Shown piece by piece: positions 1-7,058 of a stretch of DNA of 18,229 bases. The notes beneath the pieces were generated by a model that made no database searches, had not been told where the DNA came from, and saw nothing but the letters and a program-made list of their open reading frames with translations. The DNA is taken from the NCBI GenBank assembly GCA_038246545.1, contig JBBRVW010000058.1, positions 1-18,229 on the forward strand. The letters are read 5' to 3'. The translations under genes and the position numbers were made by a program. The DNA is from JBBRVW01 sp038246545 (lineage in GTDB: Bacteria; Actinomycetota; Actinomycetes; JACCUZ01). How positions within the stretch are numbered: position 1 is the first letter of the stretch; every line of letters begins with the position of its first letter.

Positions 1-294
1 ATGGTGCGTACTGCAGAGCAGGGGACCCGCGGGCACCACTCGTTCGGCGCGGCCGACGCCTCGGCGTCAGCCGCGATGGGCGTGCTGGAGGTCGTCGTGC
101 ACACTCACGACCTCGCCGCCGGTCTGGGGGTCGCCTGGGAGCCCGATCGCGACCTGTGCGCGCGGGTCCTTGCCCGCCTGATGCCCGAGGTGCCGCGCAC
201 CGCCGACGCCTGGGCGGACCTCCTGTGGGCCTGCGGCCGCATCGAGCTGGACGGTCGCGGGCGGCGTCCCGACGGCTGGCGGTGGCAGAATTGA
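1..294 (+). CDS. TIGR03086 / maleylpyruvate isomerase-like (DinB-fold) protein, 3' part
   Basis: This is the C-terminal part (about 97 codons) of a mycothiol-dependent maleylpyruvate isomerase-like / TIGR03086 protein. Visible are a helix with an H-x-H-D-L-A motif (residues 34-39 of the visible part), which aligns with the family's metal-binding HGWDLA motif, and a family-typical tail with LLWACGRIELDGR and a terminal GWRWQN. Family members are usually around 190-200 residues, so the N-terminal half with the other metal-binding His residues lies upstream of the window. The ATG at base 1 is probably internal. Members are thought to be DinB-like metal enzymes using mycothiol or acting as transferases, but the substrate of this one cannot be told. 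Identification rests only on the C-terminal motifs. Confidence 0.6.
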   Translation: MVRTAEQGTRGHHSFGAADASASAAMGVLEVVVHTHDLAAGLGVAWEPDRDLCARVLARLMPEVPRTADAWADLLWACGRIELDGRGRRPDGWRWQN

Positions 295-610
295 CGCAGG
301 GGTGCGTAGGAGCTGGCCCAGATGTGCTGACCTCTGAGGGTGAGTGACGCGGCTTGCCGGTGGCGGCCTTGGGTCGAGGCAGGGAGCGTCATCGTGGTGA
401 CCGAACGACCTGAGCCGGTGGCCTTCTTCATCGTGGAGAGCGTGGCAGCGCAGCCGCAGCCGACCTGACCTCTCGGTGGTGCGTTACGGAGTGCTCGGTA
501 GTGCTAGGTCTGTCGGGGGCACCCGTTGATGGAGGAACGAAAGCAGTCGCTCGTCGCACGCCGTCGGCGGGTGACAGCGGCGGAGAGTCATCGATCCGGC
601 GTGCGGGTGC
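295..610. other. Gene-free stretch between convergent genes
   Basis: About 316 bases lie between the stop of the TIGR03086-type gene and the stop of the DUF6912 gene, which converge. I see no ORF here with a credible ribosome site and recognisable protein. A 42-codon GTG ORF (340-468) is the best short candidate and is not convincing. A near-direct repeat, GTGCTCGG / GTGCTAGG (491-498 and 501-508, period 10), is the only small structure noticed. No strong hairpin with a T-tract was found. It may be decayed or simple intergenic DNA. Confidence 0.5.
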
Positions 611-1108
611 TTACGACTCCAGCTCGACAAGGGCCGACAGCTCCTGGACGGCGTACCAGCCGAGCTCGTGGTCCTCGACGGCGTCGACGACGAACGCGGC
701 GTCCGCGTCGCCGGCGTCGGCCGCGGGCAGCGCGTCGAGCGCCCGCCGGACGTCGTCGACCGCGGAGGGATCGTCGACGAGGGCCGACTCGACGGCCGAC
801 CAGGGCACCGGCTCGGACAACCGGACGGCCGCCCGGTCCAGGTCCGGGGCGGGACGGGCCGCGGGATCCGGCAGCTCGACGGCAAGGACCACGCGACGGG
901 CGGGGGCGTCGCCACCGGGCCCGAGCAGCCGCAGGGCGGCACGGGCCGCGGCAGCGCTCGCCGCATACTCGAGCTCCTCGAGGTCGCCCTCGACGTTCCA
1001 CTCGCGCAGCGCGGGCGTGACGGCGTAGCCGGTGGTCGCGTCGACAGCCCCGGCGGCGAGGGCAGCCCGCAGCCCGGCCAGCGTGGTCGGCAGGTAGACG
1101 CGCGTCAT
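611..1108 (-). CDS. DUF6912 family protein
   Basis: A 165-residue protein of unknown function resembling the DUF6912 family, which is widespread in actinobacteria. Family-like features are the start MTRVYLPTTLAGL, a central YAVTPALREW segment, an ELEYAASAAAARAAL helix, a RRVVLAVELPD strand and an acidic C-terminus. There is no signal peptide, membrane segment or catalytic motif. Its ATG overlaps the stop of the upstream patatin-like gene as ATGA, so translation is probably coupled and the two are co-transcribed. Purine-rich AGGG lies about 8 nt before the ATG. It is the last gene of the minus-strand lipid group. The family assignment is from memory of conserved segments; the role is unknown. 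Confidence 0.75.
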   Translation of the reverse strand: MTRVYLPTTLAGLRAALAAGAVDATTGYAVTPALREWNVEGDLEELEYAASAAAARAALRLLGPGGDAPARRVVLAVELPDPAARPAPDLDRAAVRLSEPVPWSAVESALVDDPSAVDDVRRALDALPAADAGDADAAFVVDAVEDHELGWYAVQELSALVELES

Positions 1109-2121
1109 TGCGGCGCCCTGGCCCGCAGCCGGCCGCGGACCCCGCGCCCGCCGGCGCCCTCGAGCGCGTCCGGACGCGGCTCGGCAAGCGCCACGCGGCT
1201 GGTGCGGAGGGAGGTCTCGAGGACGCCCAGGCGGCGGGCGGGGTCCATCATGTTGGCGCCCATCGCGGCGAGATCCTCGGGGCCGGGCGCGAGCACCGTG
1301 ACCGAGGTCCCGGTTCGGGCGACTGCCTTCGACTCCTGCACGACGTGCCGGGTCACCTGGCGCCGCAGCCGGCGCTCGAGCCGCGCGGTCACCTGTCGTG
1401 GCTGGTCGGGCACGAAGGACGCCATCGGGGCGAGCACGTAGACCTCGTCGAGACCTTCGGCAGCGAGCAGGTCGGCACTCGTCGACGAGAGCGTGCCGCC
1501 GTCGACGTAGCGGCGGCCGTCGACGAGCACGGGCGCGTACCAGCCGGGGATGGCGCTGGACGCGGTGACCGCCTCGTCGAGCCGGGCGGGCGGTGCGCCC
1601 TCGCGGCCGAACGCGACCCGGCGGCCTGAGTCGTAGTCCATCGCGACCACCCAGATCCCGGGGCGCGGCGCCCAGCCGTCCGGTCCGGCGACCGCACGGA
1701 CCATCGCCCCCACCTCGGCCAGCGTCCCGGTGCCGGGTGGTGCGAGCGCGGCCAGCACGGCGAGCGGCGGGACCTGGCGCGGCCGCACCAGCGAGCGCTT
1801 GAGCAGGACCGGCGACCCGACCCCGAGCCGTGGCCGCGCCGGCACCGAGCCGCCGGCCGACTCGTCGTAGCTCCAGTCGACGGCGATCGCGCGGGACATC
1901 GGCATGCCCCGCTGGTGCGAGAGCAGGTCGGACGCCGACAGCCCGCCACCGAGAAGCGCGGCCAGCACAGAGCCCGCGGACGTGCCGATGATGATGTCGG
2001 CGTCGTGCGGCTCGAAGCCCTCCAGCTCGGCGAGCGCGTCCAGCGCACCGATCGTCCAGGCCGCCCCGAGGACGCCGCCGGCGCCGAGGACGAGGCCGCG
2101 CCGCGGCACGCGTCCGATCAT
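1105..2121 (-). CDS. Patatin-like phospholipase family protein
   Basis: A 338-residue patatin-like serine hydrolase, a family that cleaves acyl esters of phospholipids or neutral lipids using a Ser-Asp dyad. All signature elements are visible: a Gly-rich oxyanion-hole loop GAGGVLG (residues 13-19), the nucleophile elbow GTSAG (46-50, Ser48) and a DGG motif (207-209, Asp207). The fold starts almost at the N-terminus and there is no signal peptide, so it is probably cytoplasmic or membrane-peripheral. I chose the ATG at 2121 because GGAGGG lies 5 nt upstream; an in-frame start at 2139 would add six residues without such a site. It follows the WS/DGAT gene after 100 bases and overlaps the DUF6912 gene by ATGA. 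Neighbouring ester synthesis suggests lipid turnover, but the substrate is unproven. Confidence 0.88.
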   Translation of the reverse strand: MIGRVPRRGLVLGAGGVLGAAWTIGALDALAELEGFEPHDADIIIGTSAGSVLAALLGGGLSASDLLSHQRGMPMSRAIAVDWSYDESAGGSVPARPRLGVGSPVLLKRSLVRPRQVPPLAVLAALAPPGTGTLAEVGAMVRAVAGPDGWAPRPGIWVVAMDYDSGRRVAFGREGAPPARLDEAVTASSAIPGWYAPVLVDGRRYVDGGTLSSTSADLLAAEGLDEVYVLAPMASFVPDQPRQVTARLERRLRRQVTRHVVQESKAVARTGTSVTVLAPGPEDLAAMGANMMDPARRLGVLETSLRTSRVALAEPRPDALEGAGGRGVRGRLRARAPQ

Positions 2122-2151
2122 CGGAGCCCTCCGCGGCACAGATTCCGGGGT

Positions 2152-2218
2152 CCCCCCGACGTCGCGGCTGGTGCGCCCGGACGGAAGGATCCCATCGGGC
2201 GTGAGCGACGTCGTGGGG
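2152..2218. promoter_or_regulatory. Nested inverted repeat between WS/DGAT and patatin genes
   Basis: The 100-base gap between the two lipid genes holds an outer stem of 2152-2165 with 2205-2218. Its core is GACGTCGC / GCGACGTC and is extended by C/G pairs with one mismatch. An inner stem of 2173-2179 with 2196-2202 (GCGCCCG / CGGGCGT, one G-U pair) has a 16-nt loop. There is no T-tract on either strand. It could be a factor-independent terminator of actinobacterial type, an attenuator, or an RNA-processing site that lowers patatin and DUF6912 expression relative to WS/DGAT. Confidence 0.4.
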
Positions 2219-2221
2219 TGG

Positions 2222-3610
2222 TCAGCGGACGGTCTCCACGAGCTCGGCCAGCGCGTCGCCGAGGCACTGCGCCAGCACGTCGACGTCGGGCATCGCGTCG
2301 CGGTCGGCGTTGAGGCCGTAGAAGACCCGGCCGTCGTACGAGGTGAGGCCGATGCTCAGCGCCTGGCCCTTGGCGAGCGGCACCACGGGGTAGGCCGCGA
2401 GCATCCGGGCGTCGCCGGCGTAGAGCGGCTGCTGCGGGCCGGGCACGTTCGTGACCACCAGGTTGAACCACCGCTTGGACAGCCCGCTCGCCACCCGGGC
2501 GCCGAGCGAGTGCAGGGTCGGCGGGGCGAAGCCGGCCAGCCCGGCGAGCGCCTCGGCGCCGACCGCTTGGCCGGTCTCCTTGTGGGCCTGCATCCGGTAG
2601 GACACCTGGTGCAGCCGCATGACCGGGCTCGGCTCCCCCACCGGCAGGTCGACCAGGTAGCTCGAGACGCGGTTGCCCCCTACGGCGTCGCCCTCGGCGC
2701 GGATGCTGACGGGGACGAGCGCCCGGACCGTGGTGGCGCCGCCCACCTTCTCGCCGCGGGTGAGCAGCCAGGTCCGCAGGGCGCCGGCCACGGTGGCGAG
2801 GACGACGTCGTTGACCGTGGCGCCGTGAGCCTTGCGGATGCGGCGGTGGTCGTCGAGGTCGAGGTCGAGCATGGCGTAGCGGCGTTGTTCACCGATGACG
2901 GCGTTGAGCGGGCTCTCGGGGGCCGACCGTGCGGCCGAGGTCGCGGCGGCGAGCAGGCCACCCGCCGCCTCGCGCACCCGCTCGGCGGTGGACGTCAGCT
3001 CGGTCAGGCCGCCGCGCAGCGTGTCGACGACGGCGGTGGGACGGCGCACGGTCTCGGCGACGGCGCCGGCGACGAGCTCGACCCAGGACGGCTCGGCCGT
3101 CGGCCGCCAGGTGTCCGGCGGTGGCACCCGCGCGTCAGGGCTGGTGTCGAGGATGACCTGACCGATGTCGACCGCGCCGATGCCGTCCACCATCGCGTGG
3201 TGGGTCTTCGTGATGAGCGCGAACCGGCCGTCGGCCAGTCCCTCGACGAGGTACATCTCCCACAACGGGCGGGACCGGTCGAGCGCCCGGCTCTGCACCC
3301 GTGCGACGAACTCCGCCAGCTGCGCATCGGTGCCGGGCTTCGGCAGCGCTGACCGGCGGACGTGGTACGAGACGTCGAAGTTCTCGTCGTCGACCCACAC
3401 GGGGTTGGCCAGCCGCCCGGGGACCCAGCGGATCCGCTGCCGGTAGCGCGGAACGAACGCGATCCGGGCCGAGATGAGCCGGACCAGGCGATCGAGGTCG
3501 AAGCCGCCCTCGGGTGCCTGGAAGACCGCAACGGCGCCGACGTGCATCGGCGTGGTCGGCTCCTCGAAGTAGAGGAACGACACGTCCAGGGGGCTCAGCC
3601 GGTCGGGCAC
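2222..3610 (-). CDS. WS/DGAT-family O-acyltransferase (wax ester synthase / diacylglycerol acyltransferase)
   Basis: A 462-residue bifunctional wax ester synthase / acyl-CoA:diacylglycerol acyltransferase-type enzyme, which makes storage wax esters or triacylglycerol from acyl-CoA. The family start LSPLDVSFLYFEE is followed by the catalytic HHxxxDG motif (HHAMVDG, residues 137-143), a PLWEMYLVEGL block (about 116-126), a TVNDVVLA block in the second half and an NVPGP motif near the C-terminus. Length is normal for actinobacterial members. The open frame continues upstream, but homology begins at this GTG (VPDRLSPLDV), 25 bases from the divergent lipoprotein gene. No Shine-Dalgarno site is seen; a -10-like CACGAT lies exactly 6 nt before the GTG, suggesting a leaderless mRNA. 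It leads the group with the patatin-like and DUF6912 genes. Confidence 0.93.
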   Translation of the reverse strand: MPDRLSPLDVSFLYFEEPTTPMHVGAVAVFQAPEGGFDLDRLVRLISARIAFVPRYRQRIRWVPGRLANPVWVDDENFDVSYHVRRSALPKPGTDAQLAEFVARVQSRALDRSRPLWEMYLVEGLADGRFALITKTHHAMVDGIGAVDIGQVILDTSPDARVPPPDTWRPTAEPSWVELVAGAVAETVRRPTAVVDTLRGGLTELTSTAERVREAAGGLLAAATSAARSAPESPLNAVIGEQRRYAMLDLDLDDHRRIRKAHGATVNDVVLATVAGALRTWLLTRGEKVGGATTVRALVPVSIRAEGDAVGGNRVSSYLVDLPVGEPSPVMRLHQVSYRMQAHKETGQAVGAEALAGLAGFAPPTLHSLGARVASGLSKRWFNLVVTNVPGPQQPLYAGDARMLAAYPVVPLAKGQALSIGLTSYDGRVFYGLNADRDAMPDVDVLAQCLGDALAELVETVR

Positions 3611-3616
3611 CAGGCC

Positions 3617-3622
3617 ATCGTG
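3617..3622 (-). promoter_or_regulatory. Candidate -10 hexamer for the WS/DGAT gene (leaderless)
   Basis: On the minus strand this reads CACGAT, matching the nAnnnT core of actinobacterial -10 boxes, with exactly 6 nt to the GTG start. Transcription would then begin at the start codon. No ribosome binding site is present, which fits. No clear -35 is recognisable. Confidence 0.35.
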
Positions 3623-3623
3623 G

Positions 3624-3629
3624 CATGCT
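3624..3629 (+). promoter_or_regulatory. Candidate -10 hexamer for the cupredoxin lipoprotein gene (leaderless)
   Basis: On the plus strand CATGCT lies exactly 6 nt before the ATG at 3636, one base from the oppositely oriented candidate hexamer of the WS/DGAT gene. The gap to the ATG (CGGCGG) is at best a weak ribosome site. Confidence 0.3.
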
Positions 3630-3635
3630 CGGCGG

Positions 3636-4073
3636 ATGCGCCGAGGGATCCTTCCCGTGGTCGCCGTCGCCCTCCTGCTGCTGCTCGCGGCGTGCGCCTC
3701 GGCCAGCGACGGGTCGCCCACCAGCTCCTCGTCGGGTGCCTCCGACAGCCCGAGCAGCCCGTCGGGCTCCGGCTCGGCGGGCATCGCCAGCGGCGAGCCG
3801 AACCCCGCCACGCCGGTGACCGTCACGGTCGCGGTCACCGACGGGAAGGTCACCCCGAAGCCGAGCCGCGTCAAGATCCCACTGGGCAGCGCGGTCGAGC
3901 TCCAGGTGACCAGTGACGTCGACGACGAGGTGCACGTCCACGGCTACGAGGTCGAGCAGCCGCTGGCGGCCGGCGTGACGACGACGATCGAGCTGCAGGC
4001 CGACGAGAAGGGCCTGTACGAGGTCGAGATGCACGAGACCGGGCTCGAGCTGCTGCAGCTCGAGGTCCGCTGA
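3636..4073 (+). CDS. Cupredoxin-domain lipoprotein
   Basis: A 145-residue secreted lipoprotein. Residues 1-20 form a lipoprotein signal peptide (MRR, hydrophobic Leu run, lipobox LAAC with Cys20), followed by a Ser/Gly/Pro-rich linker to about residue 58. The rest is a small beta-rich domain resembling the EfeO-type cupredoxin. It has EVHVHGYE (His100, His102, Tyr104) and a C-terminal YEVEMHETG (Met132, His133), positions used for metal binding in related domains; the classical copper Cys is absent. It would be anchored on the outer face of the membrane. The downstream gene, 30 bases away, encodes a multi-pass membrane protein, so they probably work together. Metal binding is inferred from the fold, not shown. 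It is divergent from WS/DGAT across 25 bases. Confidence 0.8.
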   Translation: MRRGILPVVAVALLLLLAACASASDGSPTSSSSGASDSPSSPSGSGSAGIASGEPNPATPVTVTVAVTDGKVTPKPSRVKIPLGSAVELQVTSDVDDEVHVHGYEVEQPLAAGVTTTIELQADEKGLYEVEMHETGLELLQLEVR

Positions 4074-4103
4074 CCGCCCCGTGAGCCGAGACAGCCGAGC
4101 GGC

Positions 4104-5432
4104 ATGACGGGAGCAGGACAGCTGCTGGCGCACGGCGTCGGCAGCCGGGAGGACCTGCCCATCCCGTTCGGCTACGCCCTCGTCGGCGCCGCGGTCGCGC
4201 TGGTCGTGTCGTTCCTCGCGCTCGGTCTCCTCTGGCGGGAGCCTCGGCTGCGCCCCGGGACCGCGGGCTGGCCACTGCCGCCGGGCGTGCAGCGGGTGCT
4301 CGACGGACGACCCGTGCGCCTCGTGCTGCTCACGCTCGGCGTCCTCGCCGCCGCGTACGTCGGGGTCGCCGCGGTGCTGGGCCGCGACGACGCGCTCAAC
4401 CCGGCCGCCGGGTCGGTGTACGTGCTGTTCTGGATCGGGGTACCGCTGCTCTCGGTGCTCCTCGGACCCGTGCTCCGGCTGGTGAGCCCGGCTCGCGCGC
4501 TGCACCGGCTGATCACGCGGGCGACGGTCACCCGGCCCGAGGAGGGGCTGGCGTCCTACCCGCGCCGGCTCGGGTACTGGCCGGCCGCGCTCGTGCTGCT
4601 CGCGTTCACCTGGCTGGAGCTCGTCCACCCGGAGAACACCACGCTGCGGACGCTCCGCACCGCCATCGCCGCGTACTTCGCCCTGAACCTGCTGGCCGCG
4701 ACCTACTGGGGCTCGCGCTGGTTCGGTCGCGGGGACGGCTTCGAGGTGCTCTCCTCCCTGGTCGGCCGGCTGTCACCACTCGGTCGCCGGGGCGACGGCA
4801 GGCTGGTGCTGCGGGACCCGCTGTCGGGCGTGGCCGGCACCCCCGTGGCGCCGGGCCTGTTCGCGGTGGTCGGCACCCTGCTCGGCTCCACGGCCTACGA
4901 CTCGTTCTCCAACTCGCCGTGGTGGGTGGTGCACGTCCAGGAGAGCAGCCGCGACCCGCGGCTGCTCGGCACCTTCGGGCTGGTGGGGTCCGTCGTCGTG
5001 GTGACCGGGCTATTCGTGGTGGCGGCGTCCCTGAGCGGACGCAGCGCGGGCCTGCCGCCCGGCCGTGCGGTCGGCGAGTTCGCGCACACGCTGGTGCCGA
5101 TCGTCGTCGGCTACCTCGTCGCGCACTACTGGTCGCTGCTGGTGCTCATCGGCCAGCAGACGGTGATCCAGCTGTCCGACCCGCTCGGGAACGGCTCGGA
5201 CTGGCTCGGCACCGGCGGGTGCGCCATCGACCCGTCGCTCGCCGACCCGTCCTTCGTCGCGGTGCTGCAGGTGGGCGGGGTCGTGCTGGGACACGTGCTG
5301 GGCGTGGTGCTCGCTCATGACCGCGCCGTGCAGCTGCTGCCGCGGCGGCACGCGATCGTGGGTCAGCTGCCGATGCTCCTGCTGATGGTCGTCTACACGG
5401 TCGGCGGTCTGAGCCTGCTGTTCGCGGCCTGA
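4104..5432 (+). CDS. Polytopic membrane protein of unknown function
   Basis: A 442-residue integral membrane protein with about ten hydrophobic segments, at roughly residues 23-44, 72-92, 103-127, 158-174, 184-202, 250-264, 288-310, 328-350, 384-404 and 421-441. I do not recognise a named family, though similar proteins beginning LLAHG(V/I)G..DLP(I/L)P occur in actinobacteria as hypothetical membrane proteins. Histidines lie in or next to helices (His10, His328, His341, His397, His405), candidates for metal or haem contact. An exposed loop (about 355-382) contains one Cys. It lies 30 bases after the cupredoxin lipoprotein, which suggests one operon and a joint role in metal or redox handling at the membrane. 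The ribosome site before the ATG is weak (CCGAGCGGC). Confidence 0.85.
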   Translation: MTGAGQLLAHGVGSREDLPIPFGYALVGAAVALVVSFLALGLLWREPRLRPGTAGWPLPPGVQRVLDGRPVRLVLLTLGVLAAAYVGVAAVLGRDDALNPAAGSVYVLFWIGVPLLSVLLGPVLRLVSPARALHRLITRATVTRPEEGLASYPRRLGYWPAALVLLAFTWLELVHPENTTLRTLRTAIAAYFALNLLAATYWGSRWFGRGDGFEVLSSLVGRLSPLGRRGDGRLVLRDPLSGVAGTPVAPGLFAVVGTLLGSTAYDSFSNSPWWVVHVQESSRDPRLLGTFGLVGSVVVVTGLFVVAASLSGRSAGLPPGRAVGEFAHTLVPIVVGYLVAHYWSLLVLIGQQTVIQLSDPLGNGSDWLGTGGCAIDPSLADPSFVAVLQVGGVVLGHVLGVVLAHDRAVQLLPRRHAIVGQLPMLLLMVVYTVGGLSLLFAA

Positions 5433-5499
5433 CGCGATCGCGCCGTAGGCCGGTCGGCTGCCGGGGTCTTGTGCGGATCGGCGCATGACGTCAAGGTGA

Positions 5500-5518
5500 G
5501 CAGACACGGGCAGACACG
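5500..5518 (+). repeat. 9-bp direct repeat upstream of the permease gene
   Basis: GCAGACACG occurs at 5500-5508 and again at 5510-5518, one helical turn apart, just before the AGGGGGG ribosome site of the permease. A perfect palindrome TGACGTCA sits at 5486-5493. Together they could be a transcription factor site, or they could be chance. Confidence 0.3.
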
Positions 5519-5528
5519 AGGGGGGCCG

Positions 5529-7058
5529 GTGGCTGCACCAGCCGGCGGACGTAACACGATCTTCCGGCGGCTGCCCGTGGAGATGGCCCTGGCACCGCGC
5601 GAGGTCGGCCGGCACCGGCTGCGCGCGGTGTTCCGTCGCGCCGACCTCGTCGTCCTGGGCCTCGGCGTCACGATCGGGGCCGGCATCTTCTCCCTCGCCG
5701 GTCAGCAGGCCGCGTCCACGGCCGGTCCCGCCGTCCTGGTCGCGTTCGGCATCGCTGCGTTCGCGTGCCTGGCCGCCGGCCTGTGCTACGCGGAGCTGTC
5801 GTCGGTCCTGCCGGTGTCGGGCAGCGCCTACACCTTCACCTACGTCATCTTCGGCGAGGTCTGGGGCTGGTTGATCGGTTGGGCCCTGCTCCTGGAGCTG
5901 CTGCTGGCCGTCGCGGTCGTGGCGCGCGTCTGGTCGCAGTACGCGGTGGCGACCCTGGACGACTTCAGCCTGTCGCTGCCATCGGGGTGGGCTCAGTTCG
6001 CCGGTTTCGACGCCCGCCGTGACCTGATAGCCGCGGCGGTGATCGTCCTGCTCGTCGGCGTCGTCGTCGCGAGCACCCGGATGTCGCTGGGCGTCCTGTG
6101 GGTCGCCGTGATCGCCAAGCTCGTGGTGATCGCGCTGGTCCTCGTCGTCGGGCTGCTGCACGTGAAGGCCGCCAACTACACGCCGTTCCTGCCGGCCTCG
6201 CGGCCGGCCGAGCCCGGGGCCGACCCCAGCGTGCTGCAGTCGTTGGCCGGCGGGCCACCCCACGTCTTCGGAGTCGTCGGCGTCTTCACCGCAGCATCGG
6301 TCGTCTTCTTCGCCTTCCTCGGCTTCGACATCGTCGCGACCGCGGCGGAGGACACCAAGTCCCCTCAGCGCGACGTCCCGCGGGGGATCATCCTGACCCT
6401 GGTCCTCGCCACCGTCCTGTACATCGGTGTCGCCGCGGTCCTGGTCGGCCTGCGCCCGTACGCCGAGCTCGGCGGCCCGGCCCCGATCTCCGACGCCTTC
6501 CGTGCCGTCGGTGCGGACCTCGCCGCGCGCCTCATCAACCTCGGCGCCCTGCTGGGCCTGACGACGGTCATCATCGTCGTCCTGATCGGGCAGAGCCGGG
6601 TGATCTACGCCATGGCACGCGACGGCCTCCTGCCGCACGCGCTGGCCGTCGTCAGCCGGGTCGGGACCCCCGCCCGGGCCACCCTCCTGGCCGGGGCGTG
6701 CGCGACCGTCCTCGCCCTGACCGCGCCGGTCCTGCTCCTGGCCGAGATGGTCAACATCGGCACGCTGTTCGCCTTCCTCTTCGTGGCGGTCGGCGTCCTC
6801 GTGCTGCGGCGGACCCGACCCGATCTCGAGCGCGGGTTCCGGGTCTCGTTCTCGCCGCTGGTGCCGACCCTGGCGATCGTGTCGACCTCCTGGATGATGA
6901 TCAACCTGCGCGTCGTCACGTGGGGCTACTTCTCCATCTGGATGGCCGGGGGTCTCCTGCTCTACCTGGGCCACGGCCGGCGCGGCAGCCGGTTGGGCCA
7001 CGAGCTGGCGGCAGTGTCGCGGAAACCCGGTGCGCACCGCGCCCGGCGCGTCCGCTGA
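5529..7058 (+). CDS. APC-superfamily amino acid permease
   Basis: A 509-residue permease of the APC superfamily, most like the cationic amino acid transporter (CAT) branch, which imports amino acids by coupling to an ion gradient or by exchange. The family's first-helix signature GVTIGAGIFSLAG follows a cytoplasmic N-terminus (RLRAVFRRADL). Next come the GLCYAELSSVLPVSGSAY block between helices 2 and 3, about twelve hydrophobic segments in all, and FFAFLGFDIVATAAED in the middle, typical of CAT transporters. The C-terminus is basic and cytoplasmic. I chose the GTG at 5529 because AGGGGGG lies just upstream; TTG 5469 and GTG 5496 are in-frame alternatives. Substrate cannot be determined. The next gene starts within its stop codon (TGATG), suggesting coupling. 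Confidence 0.92.
   Translation: MAAPAGGRNTIFRRLPVEMALAPREVGRHRLRAVFRRADLVVLGLGVTIGAGIFSLAGQQAASTAGPAVLVAFGIAAFACLAAGLCYAELSSVLPVSGSAYTFTYVIFGEVWGWLIGWALLLELLLAVAVVARVWSQYAVATLDDFSLSLPSGWAQFAGFDARRDLIAAAVIVLLVGVVVASTRMSLGVLWVAVIAKLVVIALVLVVGLLHVKAANYTPFLPASRPAEPGADPSVLQSLAGGPPHVFGVVGVFTAASVVFFAFLGFDIVATAAEDTKSPQRDVPRGIILTLVLATVLYIGVAAVLVGLRPYAELGGPAPISDAFRAVGADLAARLINLGALLGLTTVIIVVLIGQSRVIYAMARDGLLPHALAVVSRVGTPARATLLAGACATVLALTAPVLLLAEMVNIGTLFAFLFVAVGVLVLRRTRPDLERGFRVSFSPLVPTLAIVSTSWMMINLRVVTWGYFSIWMAGGLLLYLGHGRRGSRLGHELAAVSRKPGAHRARRVR

Noticed and set aside
340..468. 42-codon GTG frame in the gene-free stretch
   Set aside because: A weak ribosome-like AGGGAG precedes an inner GTG, but the product is not recognisable and has no membrane or signal features. 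Chance frames of this length are common at this GC content.
3135..4628. Open frame of about 497 codons on the minus strand
   Set aside because: It runs antisense through the lipoprotein and membrane genes and out of frame through WS/DGAT. No recognisable domain is present.
5010..7037. Long open frame (about 675 codons) on the minus strand
   Set aside because: It is antisense to the membrane protein and the APC permease. Its product is an unbroken mix of Asp, Gln, His, Arg and Gly with no fold-like pattern, as expected from GC-rich reverse-frame sequence.
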